52,497 nt of DNA from Candidatus Adiutrix sp. (GTDB taxonomy: Bacteria; Desulfobacterota; Desulfarculia; Adiutricales; Adiutricaceae): contig JAISFR010000132.1 in NCBI GenBank assembly GCA_031263565.1, positions 1 to 52,497 of the forward strand. Reading direction: 5' to 3'. This document shows positions 7,883 through 15,309 of the stretch, piece after piece. How positions within the stretch are numbered: position 1 is the first letter of the stretch; each line of letters starts with the position of its first letter. Made by a program: the position numbers and the translations under genes. The notes beneath the pieces were generated by a model. The model worked only from the letters and a program-made list of their open reading frames with translations, had not been told where the DNA came from and made no database searches.

Positions 7883-9690
7883 CGAAAACCTGGCCCTGGC
7901 TGGCCCTGGCTTTAATAGCCCTCTGGCCGCTCTTGATCGTCAACCGGGGTTTTGACCTCGGCGACACCGGCTATTACCTGGCCCAGTACCGCTATGCTTT
8001 CAGCGATCCGGAATACCTCTCTTTACTCAACATTCTGAGCAGCTGGCTGGGCGGCCTCATTTATGCCCTGGCCCCCGGCGGCCAACTGCTGGCCCTCAAG
8101 ATCGCCGCCGCCGGCTTTTACGCGGCCATCGCCTATTTCAGCTTCGTCATCTTGCGCGAGCATTTCCCCGACTGGCTGGTGCTGACCTCTCTGGCCCTTT
8201 CCTCGCTGTACGCCAATGCTTTTTATTATTCCGCCAACTACAATACTTTCAGCTATCTGTTTTTATCCGCCGCCATTTTTTTGATCTACCGGGGCCTGCA
8301 AAAAGACCGAAAGGCCTTTTTGCTCATGGGGGCGGCCCTCCTGGGCTTTAATGTCTTCGTCAGGCTGCCCAATATTCTGCAGTGGCCCCTGGCCATAGCC
8401 CCCTTTTGGTATTACTGGGTCTGCCTGGGCCGGCGGGCCAGGGGCCTGACCCTGGGCCTGTATTTTATGCTGTCGCTTGGGGCCGCTTTTTTATTTCTGG
8501 CCGCCGTCGGCCTGCTTTCTTTGGGCCAGGGCGGCTTTGACGGGCAGATTGACCGGCTTTTCGAACTTATCCGGGGGACCAGACAGACCGGGCACGGCGC
8601 CCTGACCATTCTGGACCGGCTGACCGACAACCTGACGGCCGGCTATTACATGGCGACGGTCTATGCCCCCCAGTTGCTCGGCGGCTCGGCCCTTATTTTG
8701 GCGCTGATGATTGTCGGCCGGCGTCACCCGGCCGTGGTCGGCGCTTTGGGCCTGGCCGGTCCGGTCATCGGCCTTCTGGCCGGTTTTCTGATTTATTTCG
8801 GGCAGCAGCGGCCCGGAACCCCCATACTTTTTACGGCTGTTTTTTCTTTCTACAGCCTGGCCGGGCCGCTGATAAGCCTGGCCGGGCTATGGCATTATCA
8901 TCAGAGAAACCCTTTGTTGAGCACCTTGTGCGGCATGGGGGCCGTCGTTCTGCTGGCCATGCCGGTGGGCAGCGATTCCGGGGTCGAGCATTACGCCTAT
9001 TACAGCCATCTGAGCCTGGGCCTCTGCCTGGGGCTGGTCTACCGGTTCTGGCGGGAAGGCGCCGGCCGGCTTCAAAAACGCTGGCCGGCGCCGGAGCCCG
9101 CCCGCTGGCTGAAAGCCGCCGCCGGGGCCAATCTGATATGGTGGGCCATGCTGGGCCTGGCTTTGCACCTGGTGAAGGCCTATGACTTCCGGTCAGCCTT
9201 CCTGGACGCCCCCTACCGGCTGACCACCACAGCGGTCGAGGGCGTCGGCGCCCTGGCCGGCATGCGGACCAACCCGGCCCGGGCCAGGGCCTTAAGCCGC
9301 CTGGCGGAAAACCTCAAGCCCTTTAACGACACGAAAATCCTGGCCTTCGGCAATTGCCCGATCTGCCTGGTGCTCACTGATTCGGAACCGTTTTTCAAAA
9401 ACCTGTGGGTCGATCTTTTTGTGGTCACCGGCGACGAATTCATAGCCGATTTAAATGAGGCCGCGGCCCGGGGCGAACTGCCGATCGTCCTGATAAGCCA
9501 GCGGAACAGCTCCAGCGACATCTGGCGCCTGCGCGGGCGGGACCTCTACAAGGAGAGGCTGTTGAACATCTTTTTGAGGGATCAGAAATATGTCCTGCAT
9601 TCGGTGGCCGATTATTTCTATTTGTACCTGCCCCCCAGGCTGGCGGAAGCCGGGGCGACCGCCCGGCGGCCCGGGATGCCCGAGCCCTAA
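7864..9690 (+). CDS. Polytopic membrane protein, GT-C glycosyltransferase-like, copy 2
   Basis: 608-aa paralogue of the preceding gene, close to identical over most of its length (for example HFPDWLVLTSLALSSLYAN in both) and also at DNA level. The loop reads DLGDTGYY instead of DLTDTGYY, and the C-terminus carries an extra tail (EAGATARRPGMPEP). The start ATG 7864 lies inside the end of copy 1, with GGCGGAAAA upstream, so translation is coupled. Differences cluster in the soluble loop near residues 465-540, a possible specificity region. The stop codon overlaps that of the convergent gene at 9687. Confidence 0.8.
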   Translation: MLKPSLTKTWPWLALALIALWPLLIVNRGFDLGDTGYYLAQYRYAFSDPEYLSLLNILSSWLGGLIYALAPGGQLLALKIAAAGFYAAIAYFSFVILREHFPDWLVLTSLALSSLYANAFYYSANYNTFSYLFLSAAIFLIYRGLQKDRKAFLLMGAALLGFNVFVRLPNILQWPLAIAPFWYYWVCLGRRARGLTLGLYFMLSLGAAFLFLAAVGLLSLGQGGFDGQIDRLFELIRGTRQTGHGALTILDRLTDNLTAGYYMATVYAPQLLGGSALILALMIVGRRHPAVVGALGLAGPVIGLLAGFLIYFGQQRPGTPILFTAVFSFYSLAGPLISLAGLWHYHQRNPLLSTLCGMGAVVLLAMPVGSDSGVEHYAYYSHLSLGLCLGLVYRFWREGAGRLQKRWPAPEPARWLKAAAGANLIWWAMLGLALHLVKAYDFRSAFLDAPYRLTTTAVEGVGALAGMRTNPARARALSRLAENLKPFNDTKILAFGNCPICLVLTDSEPFFKNLWVDLFVVTGDEFIADLNEAAARGELPIVLISQRNSSSDIWRLRGRDLYKERLLNIFLRDQKYVLHSVADYFYLYLPPRLAEAGATARRPGMPEP

Positions 9691-10061
9691 GTTCTGGTCA
9701 GGACGATTATCCCGCCCATAATCAGCAGGGTGCCCAGAATTTTATTGGGCCCCAGGCTTTCGCCCAGCAAAAGGGCGCCCAGGGACATCACCAGCACGTA
9801 GTTGAGGCTCATCCAGGGGTAGGCGTAACTGATTTCGAACTTGGTCATGGCGATCAGCCAGCTGATGCCTGAAAAAAAAGTGCAGACCATGGCCGTGATG
9901 ACCCAGGGGGTCAGCAACAAGCGGAAAATGAAAGCGGCCTTTTCCAGCCATAAGTCCGGAAAAGGCCCGGCCCTGGAAACCTGCCAGCGCATGATCAACT
10001 GGCTGCTGATGGCCAGGGCGATAGTGGCGAAAATGAACAAATGGTCAAGCCAGCGATTCAA
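9687..10061 (-). CDS. Small four-helix transporter, EamA/SMR superfamily (ArnE-like flippase subunit)
   Basis: 124-aa protein of four predicted membrane helices with the DMT/SMR pattern: WLIAMTKFEISYAYPWMSL in helix 3 and LLLGESLGPNKILGTLLIMGG in helix 4. The closest known analogues are ArnE/ArnF, which flip undecaprenyl-phosphate aminoarabinose. The open frame runs far upstream without a proper start. The TTG at 10061 is chosen because AAAGGAG lies 6 nt before it and the first helix begins immediately. It is divergent from wecE, which fits a role in moving an amino-sugar-lipid. Substrate is inference. Confidence 0.8.
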   Translation of the reverse strand: MNRWLDHLFIFATIALAISSQLIMRWQVSRAGPFPDLWLEKAAFIFRLLLTPWVITAMVCTFFSGISWLIAMTKFEISYAYPWMSLNYVLVMSLGALLLGESLGPNKILGTLLIMGGIIVLTRT

Positions 10062-10072
10062 GGCGATCTCCT

Positions 10073-10101
10073 TTGGAATAAAGCCTTTTAAATCATATAT
10101 C
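10073..10101 (+). promoter_or_regulatory. Candidate sigma-70 promoter for wecE
   Basis: TTGGAA (10073-10078), 17-nt spacer, TATATC (10096-10101), in the short divergent gap between the flippase gene and wecE. Confidence 0.4.
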
Positions 10102-10145
10102 CCCTGGCCCGCCCTGTCAAGCCGCAAGCTTATGAGGTGAACGAC

Positions 10146-11303
10146 ATGACTCAAGACCAACTGCCCTTTAACCGGCCTTACATGACCGGCAAGGAACTCT
10201 ACTACATCGCCGAGGCTCATTTCGGCGGCCGGCTGGCCGGCGACGGCCCCTTCACCAAAAGATGCCACGCCTGGCTTCAAGAGCGGCTCAAAAGCCCCCA
10301 GGCCCTCCTGACCCATTCCTGCACCGCCGCCCTGGATATGAGCGCCCTGCTGATGGACATCCGGCCCGGCGACGAAATCATCATGCCCTCCTTCACTTTT
10401 GTCTCCACGGCCAACGCTTTTGCGCTGCGCGGCGGAACCCCGGTTTTCGTGGATATCAGGCCCGACACCCTGAACCTCGATGAGAGATTGCTGGAAGAAG
10501 CCGTCACCCCCAAAACCAGGGCCATTGTGCCGATGCATTACGCCGGGGTGGCCTGCGAGATGGACGCCATTTCGTCTATTGCCAGACGTTGCGGGCTGTT
10601 GGTGGTGGAAGACGCGGCCCAGGGCCTGTTGGCCAGTTATCGGGGCCGCCCTTTGGGTTCTTTGGGCGATCTGGCCGCCCTGAGTTTTCACGAAACCAAA
10701 AACATCATCTCCGGCGAGGGCGGGGCGCTTCTGGTCAACAACCCCCGCTTTGCCCGCCAAGCGGAAATAGTGCGGGAAAAAGGCACCGACCGCGGCCGCT
10801 TCTTCCGGGGCGAGGTGGACAAATATACCTGGCAGAGCGTCGGCTCGTCTTTCCTGCCCGGGGAACTGATCGCCGCCTTCCTCTGGGCCCAGTTGGAAGA
10901 AGCCGACCGCATCAACTCCCGCCGCCTGGCCAGTTGGAATTATTACCACCAATTGCTGGAACCCCTGGAGCGGCTGGGCATTCTCCGCCGCCCCATGGTG
11001 CCGGACCATTGCCGGCACAATGCCCATATTTACTACATACTTTTAGCGCCGGAAACAGACCGGGACCTGGTCCTGCGGAAGCTGCGCGAAAAAGGAATCG
11101 GCGCCGTGTTTCATTATGTGCCCCTGCACTCTTCTCCGGCCGGCCTTCGCTTTGGACGGGCCGGCGGCAGCTTGGACAGGACCGAAGATCTGTCGGCCCG
11201 GCTGATCCGTCTGCCGCTGTGGGTGGCGATTACCGAAGAACAGATCGAAAGGGTCGTGGCCGCCGTCGGCGAGTCGACGACCGGCCGGAGCGGCGGCTGG
11301 TGA
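10146..11303 (+). CDS. wecE: dTDP-4-amino-4,6-dideoxygalactose transaminase
   Basis: PLP-dependent sugar aminotransferase of the DegT/DnrJ/EryC1 family, converting dTDP-4-keto-6-deoxyglucose to dTDP-Fuc4N, a donor for surface glycans. It matches WecE/RffA along its full length (385 aa): GDGPFTKRCHAWL, PSFTFVSTANAF, MHYAGVACEMD, VVEDAAQG, SFHETKN with the PLP lysine, REKGTDRGRFFRGEVDKYTW and VFHYVPLH. The ATG at 10146 with GAGGTGA 5 nt upstream is preferred to the GTG at 10137. Other enterobacterial-antigen genes are absent from the window, so the product probably feeds a local glycan such as pilin decoration. Confidence 0.93.
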   Translation: MTQDQLPFNRPYMTGKELYYIAEAHFGGRLAGDGPFTKRCHAWLQERLKSPQALLTHSCTAALDMSALLMDIRPGDEIIMPSFTFVSTANAFALRGGTPVFVDIRPDTLNLDERLLEEAVTPKTRAIVPMHYAGVACEMDAISSIARRCGLLVVEDAAQGLLASYRGRPLGSLGDLAALSFHETKNIISGEGGALLVNNPRFARQAEIVREKGTDRGRFFRGEVDKYTWQSVGSSFLPGELIAAFLWAQLEEADRINSRRLASWNYYHQLLEPLERLGILRRPMVPDHCRHNAHIYYILLAPETDRDLVLRKLREKGIGAVFHYVPLHSSPAGLRFGRAGGSLDRTEDLSARLIRLPLWVAITEEQIERVVAAVGESTTGRSGGW

Positions 11304-11345
11304 AGATCCGTGGCTGTGAAGGCGAAAGGGCTTTGGCCGGACGTC

Positions 11346-11756
11346 TCAAGATAGCGCCAGTAGAATTTTAAGGTCGGGCGTTTTGGCCGCGACGGCGTCG
11401 AAGTCGCGGTCATTGTGCAGCAGAATGAGCTTGTTTTCCATGGCCGTAAGGGCAATAAGCAGGTCAATTGATCCTCTGACCGTAACTCCCCGGCGGCGCA
11501 GATCAAAAAACAGCCTGGCGGCCTTTTCATAAATATCCGGGCCTTCGGGCGGATAGTAAATAACCTGGGTGCTCAGATATTCCCGCAGGCGTTTGTATTC
11601 CCGCTCGTCCCGCGCGCCCTGCAACAGTTCCTGATACGAAAAAGCCGAGATGCCAAACGGAATGTCCCGGGCGATAACTTCATCAAAGAGGTCGGTTTTC
11701 AGGTTGCGCCGGCCTTTGAAAAATTCAATCAAAACTGAGGTGTCCACTAAAATCAT
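11346..11756 (-). CDS. vapC: PIN-domain ribonuclease toxin VapC
   Basis: Toxin of a type II toxin-antitoxin pair; VapC proteins are Mg-dependent RNases. The 136-aa PIN domain shows the acidic active-site set: D5 (MILVDTSV), E43 (YQELLQG), D98 (GSIDLLIA) and D116/D118 (HNDRDF). All are intact, so it should be active. It overlaps the antitoxin gene by 4 bp (ATGA). It lies convergent to wecE. Confidence 0.93.
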   Translation of the reverse strand: MILVDTSVLIEFFKGRRNLKTDLFDEVIARDIPFGISAFSYQELLQGARDEREYKRLREYLSTQVIYYPPEGPDIYEKAARLFFDLRRRGVTVRGSIDLLIALTAMENKLILLHNDRDFDAVAAKTPDLKILLALS

Positions 11757-11956
11757 CGCTGATCTTTACGGTGGGCGGTATAGTCATAGTCATCGGCAAA
11801 ACGGACCTGGCCGCGAAGCTCACTCAAATCCTTTCTGGCGTGTCGGGTCACAAATTCCCGCATCGCCTGTTCCACAACACCTTTTTTCGTGCGTATACCT
11901 GAAACTTCCATTGCGGCCCGCATAATCTCATCGTCAATCATGATATTTGTACGCAT
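11753..11956 (-). CDS. vapB: VapB-type antitoxin
   Basis: 67-aa antitoxin with an N-terminal DNA-binding part (MRTNIMIDDEIMRAA, ribbon-helix-helix type; TKKGVVEQAMREFV) and a C-terminal toxin-binding tail (DLSELRGQVRFADDYDY). The ATG at 11956 is preferred to those at 11962 and 11980 because GGAGG sits 9 nt upstream. It expectedly binds the palindrome overlapping its own promoter at 11971-11982. Confidence 0.9.
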   Translation of the reverse strand: MRTNIMIDDEIMRAAMEVSGIRTKKGVVEQAMREFVTRHARKDLSELRGQVRFADDYDYTAHRKDQR

Positions 11957-12243
11957 GGCCATACACCTCCATATACACATATGATGCCCCGGTCCGAGCC
12001 TGATGTCAAGTATTGTCTCCTTGAGTCAGGCCTCTGGCTATGCTTTAAAATAGCCAAACCGCCTTCCGGGTCTTGTTCAGCGATTTTTAAGGCCTTGGAG
12101 AGCGTTTCATTGGCCTTCTTTAAACCGGCCTGGTAATCCAGATTTGAAGTAGACAAATCGCGTTTTTTCTTCAAAACGGCGGTTACGTCCAGTTGTAACC
12201 CTATCTGGATCTCCGGTTTAATCGCTGAGCCACTCTTTACCAT
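11938..12243 (-). CDS. Uncertain small ORF (about 101 aa)
   Basis: A hydrophilic ORF with a Lys/Glu-rich helical middle (LKKANETLSKALKIAEQDPEGG). It begins inside the end of the gene at 12218 (GGAGG 3-4 nt before ATG 12243) and runs through the vapBC promoter into the start of vapB. The last 30 residues look non-native (Cys, Trp and Gly clutter), so the gene may be frayed at its 3' end. Family not recognised. Confidence 0.4.
   Translation of the reverse strand: MVKSGSAIKPEIQIGLQLDVTAVLKKKRDLSTSNLDYQAGLKKANETLSKALKIAEQDPEGGLAILKHSQRPDSRRQYLTSGSDRGIICVYGGVWPCVQIS
11981..12009 (-). promoter_or_regulatory. vapBC promoter with overlapping palindrome
   Basis: On the minus strand TTGACA (12009-12004), 17-nt spacer, CATCAT (11986-11981). 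ATAT-N4-ATAT at 11971-11982 touches the -10 box and would suit autorepression by VapB or VapBC. The pair therefore does not depend on transcription from the small genes upstream. Confidence 0.6.
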
Positions 12244-12466
12244 AAGCCTCCACCGCCCGACTGAGATTTAAGCCATCTTCAATCATCCCTTTTACACCGA
12301 TAGAGCGTTTCAATTCTGCCGCTTGTCCGGGTGAAATAGGCAGTTTTATGAGATGCTCCAGGTAGGCGGCTTCATCGCCGCGCCTTTGGGCTTCGGTAAT
12401 TTTGCGTAGGATTTCATTATACTCTTCATCAGAGACCCTGGTTAAAACCGGCTCTAAGATTCCCAT
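12218..12466 (-). CDS. Small hypothetical protein (82 aa)
   Basis: Short acidic/helical protein with a good ribosome site (AAAGGAG 8 nt before ATG 12466) and regular codon structure (EEYNEILRKITEAQRRGDEAAYLEHL, then ISPGQAAELKRSIG, here cited in parts). I do not recognise the family. Tight coupling to the next ORF and proximity to vapBC suggest an accessory or toxin-antitoxin neighbourhood, but there is no direct evidence of that role. Confidence 0.6.
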   Translation of the reverse strand: MGILEPVLTRVSDEEYNEILRKITEAQRRGDEAAYLEHLIKLPISPGQAAELKRSIGVKGMIEDGLNLSRAVEAYGKEWLSD

Positions 12467-12543
12467 TTTTCATCTCCTTTCAGGCGGCCTCCAGGCTTCA
12501 TTGCCGGGTGACTTAAATTAAGCCATTTACGCTAATTATTCAA

Positions 12544-12575
12544 GCAAAAAGCCGGGGACAAGCCCGGCTTTTTGC
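12544..12575. terminator. Bidirectional-type hairpin downstream of pilQ
   Basis: Thirteen-nt arms GCAAAAAGCCGGG (12544-12556) and CCCGGCTTTTTGC (12563-12575) with A and T tracts on the two sides, typical of a bidirectional intrinsic terminator. Confidence 0.75.
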
Positions 12576-12580
12576 GGCGG

Positions 12581-12633
12581 CGGCCGGGTTCCGACTCGGC
12601 GCCGACGGGCTGGTCCGGCGGGTCGCCGGTCAG
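12581..12633. repeat. Partial duplicate of an internal pilQ segment
   Basis: About 52 bases between the two terminator hairpins match pilQ positions about 12934-12986 with roughly 45 identities and one inserted base (my hand alignment). On the minus strand it would read LTGDPPDQPVGAESEP against LTNDTPDQSAGAGSEP in PilQ. It is outside the gene and not translated as part of it. Confidence 0.6.
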
Positions 12634-12650
12634 CGCTGAAGCTGAAGAAA

Positions 12651-12688
12651 GAAAGAAGCGGGGAGCCTTCAGGCCCCCCGCTTCTTTC
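12651..12688 (-). terminator. pilQ terminator
   Basis: GAAAGAAGCGGGGAGCC (12651-12667) pairs with GGCCCCCCGCTTCTTTC (12672-12688) with one mismatch. Read on the minus strand it is followed by a pyrimidine-rich tail, 25 bp after the pilQ stop codon. Confidence 0.65.
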
Positions 12689-12712
12689 GCTGCGCCGGCG
12701 GTCGGCCGCCGC

Positions 12713-14137
12713 TCAGATGTTGATGGGAATGATGTTGGCGGTGATGAAGATGAGCATTTCCGACTTGTCGTTCTGCACGCTGCGCTGCTGGAAGAGCCAG
12801 CCCAAAAGGGGCACCCGGTGCAGCCCCGGCACCCGGCTGACCCCCTCGGTCTGGGTGTCGGTAATGATGCCGCCGATGACCACGGTCTCACCGTCCTTGA
12901 CCATGAGCATGGTCTGGGCTTCCCGGGTGTTGATGGCCGGTTCCGACCCGGCGCCGGCGGACTGGTCCGGCGTGTCGTTGGTCAGGTTGATGTCCAGGGT
13001 GACGATCTGGCCGTTTTCCTCTATGTGCGGGGTGACCTTGAGCTCCATGACCACGTCCTTGAACTGGGTATTGGCCGCGGTGTTGGCCGAAGAGCCGCTC
13101 TGATACGGAATTTGCTTACCCTGCTTGATGGAGACTTCCTGATCGTTGGCGGCCATGATGCGCGGCGCGGAAATGGTGCGGGCGTCGCTGGAGGTCTCCG
13201 AGGCGGTGATCCGGGCGTTCAGCAGCAGGCTGTTGGCCTTGTTCAGAAAGCCCAGGCCCAGCGCGGCCCCGGCGTTGCTGATGTCCAGTATGCCGCAGCC
13301 GCTGCCGGCTTCCTTGGGCGAGCAGCCGACGCCGCTGCCCGTGAGGTCTGAATTGTAGCCAAGGCCCCAGTTGATGCCCAGGCTGTTGACGAAAGAGGCC
13401 GTGGCCTCGATAATGCGGGCTTCGATGAGAATCTGCCGGACCGCCCGGTCGATGCGCAGAAAGACCTGGCTCATGGTGGCGATGCTGCCGGGGTCGTCCT
13501 CCACATAAATGTCGTTGCCGATGGATACTATCTTCCCCCGGTCACTTTTGAGCTTGCCCAGTTCAGTCGTGACCGTGCCGATGGGGGCGTATTTGGGGGT
13601 AAAGACTTTTTTGGTCAGCGGCGCCTGGGCCGCCCGGGCCGCCCGCTCGGCGGCCGCTTGGTTACGCCCCTGCTGAATACTCTGCAGGGTCTGCAGGTTG
13701 TAAATGGTCAGGACATTGCCTGATTCTTCGACCCCCAGGTTGCGGGAAGCCAGGACAATGTCCAGGGCCTGGTCCCAGGGCACGTCCCGCAGCTTTAAAG
13801 TGACCTTGCCGGTGACCTGGTCGGAGACCACGATATTTTTGCCCGAAACCTCGCCGATGATCCGGATGATGTTGTGGATGTCGGCGTTCTGGAAATCCAG
13901 TGAAATATGTTCGCCCGTGTAAAGCTTGGGCGCCTGGTAATAAACGGACCGGTTAAGATCGCTCTCCAGATCCAGATCGGGCAGGGCCGCGTTGGAACTG
14001 GCGGGGCTCACCGCCGCCGGGGCGTTTTGGGCCGCCGGGGCGAAACTGCCCTGGGCGGCGGCCGACGGCGGCCCGGCCAGAGAGACGGCCAGCCCAAAGG
14101 CCGCCGCCAACAGGGATATCCTCAATTCGCTGATCAT
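12713..14137 (-). CDS. pilQ: Type IV pilus secretin PilQ (short form)
   Basis: Outer-membrane channel through which the pilus passes. A signal peptide (SLLAAAFGLAVSLAGPPSAAA) is followed by a low-complexity linker, a secretin/TonB short N-terminal domain (ISLDFQNADIHNIIRIIGEVSGKN, cited in parts; residues about 78-140), an N-domain (KYAPIGTVTTELGKL) and the C-terminal secretin domain with IKQGKQIPYQ, VTPHIEENGQIVTLDI and VPLLGWLFQ. At about 474 aa it lacks the AMIN domains of longer PilQ proteins. ATG 14137 is preferred over 14143 because AAGGAG lies 7 nt upstream. Last gene of pilMNOPQ. Confidence 0.95.
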   Translation of the reverse strand: MISELRISLLAAAFGLAVSLAGPPSAAAQGSFAPAAQNAPAAVSPASSNAALPDLDLESDLNRSVYYQAPKLYTGEHISLDFQNADIHNIIRIIGEVSGKNIVVSDQVTGKVTLKLRDVPWDQALDIVLASRNLGVEESGNVLTIYNLQTLQSIQQGRNQAAAERAARAAQAPLTKKVFTPKYAPIGTVTTELGKLKSDRGKIVSIGNDIYVEDDPGSIATMSQVFLRIDRAVRQILIEARIIEATASFVNSLGINWGLGYNSDLTGSGVGCSPKEAGSGCGILDISNAGAALGLGFLNKANSLLLNARITASETSSDARTISAPRIMAANDQEVSIKQGKQIPYQSGSSANTAANTQFKDVVMELKVTPHIEENGQIVTLDINLTNDTPDQSAGAGSEPAINTREAQTMLMVKDGETVVIGGIITDTQTEGVSRVPGLHRVPLLGWLFQQRSVQNDKSEMLIFITANIIPINI

Positions 14138-14199
14138 AATCATTCTCCTTGTCCGGCGGAAGACAGTCGCCTAATCCATCTTCCGCTCTGGCCCTTGGC

Positions 14200-14289
14200 G
14201 CCGGAAGCCAAAAGGCCGCTTCCGGCAATTCCGGGGTTGCTATTTAGGGGCTCCTGACAGAGCTTAAAGGGCCCGGCCCTTTATTTTTT
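14200..14289. promoter_or_regulatory. Two hairpins in the 260-bp pilP-pilQ gap
   Basis: The pil genes are otherwise tightly packed, but 259 bp separate pilP and pilQ. The gap holds an inverted repeat with arms GCCGGAAGC/GCTTCCGGC (14200-14226) and an 8-bp stem TAAAGGGC/GCCCTTTA (14265-14283) that is followed by a T-run only on the plus strand. On the pil mRNA both would fold just upstream of pilQ. They may adjust pilQ expression or stabilise the mRNA; no coding sequence is visible here. Confidence 0.45.
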
Positions 14290-14396
14290 ATCGGCCGCCG
14301 GCGGTCGAACCTTAAGGCTTATGAAGCGCCTGTGTAAATGAATTTTCAACCGCGGCGCCCATTTAAAAAATCATCGGCCCGGGGCGCCGAACCGGT

Positions 14397-15233
14397 TCAG
14401 GGCGCCCCGGCCTGGTCTTCGGCCGGCCCGCCGCTTCGCGTCAGGCCTTCGCTGCTGCCCACATTCAGCCGGATGTCGGTCATTCGCGGCGGGTTGCCGG
14501 CGATGCCGGAAGGCTCCGCCACCGTAACCGTATCGGCGGTGATTTTGGTGATGCGCCCCTGGCGCCGCCCGATGCGCTCTCCGCCCCTCATGATATAGCT
14601 GTTGCCGGCCCCATCCTCAAAAGAGGCCAGGGCGGCGCCGCGCCCGCCGGACAAAACGGTGATGGCCACCAGTTTCAACTGATTCAGCTCCAGGCGCAGC
14701 AGGGGCGGCAGCTTGGCTTCCTCGTCAGGGTCCAGGCTGAGGCCCCGGTCCTCCATATCCGGGGTGCCCCGCACTTCTTTGATCGGCAGAAAGGGATCGG
14801 GCAGAGCGAGCACATTATAGTTGTACGAAGCCAAAGTCTCATATCGCCACTGGTCGAGGCTCTCTATAATGGATTTTTTCTCTTCCGGCTGGCTCCCGGC
14901 GGGCTCTTCTTTCCCGTTCGGGCCCGGCGAGGCGGGGCTTCCGGCCTGGGGCCCCCCAGCGGCCTGGCCGGGCGCGGCGCCTGGCTCCTGGGCGGCGCTC
15001 TGCTCGTCCAGGACTTCTATTTTTATCTCCGAGTTTTGGGCCGGCTGGCTTTTGGAACCCGAGCCGGTGGTCACCTCCAGCACTTCAAATTTAATCTCCG
15101 GAGAGGCCTGGCCGGGGGCGGCGGCCTCCTGAGCCGACAGCCCCGAAGACGAAATCAGAAGCATGGCCAAGACCAGAGCCGGAATCAGCCGGCCGTCGTT
15201 TACCCTGGAACAGATATGTAAGCCCATACGCAT
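14397..15233 (-). CDS. pilP: Type IV pilus assembly protein PilP
   Basis: Inner-membrane-anchored periplasmic subunit linking the PilNO complex to PilQ. The signal/anchor segment (LIPALVLAMLLISSSGLSA) is followed by a long Pro/Ala/Gly/Gln-rich linker (residues about 45-125) and the PilP domain (LPPLLRLELNQLKLVAITV to RQGRITKITADTVTV). There is no lipobox Cys at the end of the signal, whereas many PilP proteins are lipoproteins. Start assigned at ATG 15233; the open frame extends to 15347 inside pilO, so the start is uncertain. Length about 278 aa. Confidence 0.87.
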   Translation of the reverse strand: MRMGLHICSRVNDGRLIPALVLAMLLISSSGLSAQEAAAPGQASPEIKFEVLEVTTGSGSKSQPAQNSEIKIEVLDEQSAAQEPGAAPGQAAGGPQAGSPASPGPNGKEEPAGSQPEEKKSIIESLDQWRYETLASYNYNVLALPDPFLPIKEVRGTPDMEDRGLSLDPDEEAKLPPLLRLELNQLKLVAITVLSGGRGAALASFEDGAGNSYIMRGGERIGRRQGRITKITADTVTVAEPSGIAGNPPRMTDIRLNVGSSEGLTRSGGPAEDQAGAP

Positions 15234-15309
15234 CAAAATCCCGCTTTCAAATGTCCGCGCCGCGACAGCGCGCCTGACGCTCTCGAGTTTCAATCGCTTG
15301 AGGCCGGCC

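Noticed and set aside
9687-11027. A 446-codon minus-strand open frame covering wecE and the flippase gene
   Set aside because: Its first 320 codons are the antisense shadow of wecE, which matches a known enzyme end to end. Only the C-terminal part, from TTG 10061 with its own ribosome site, is a real membrane protein.
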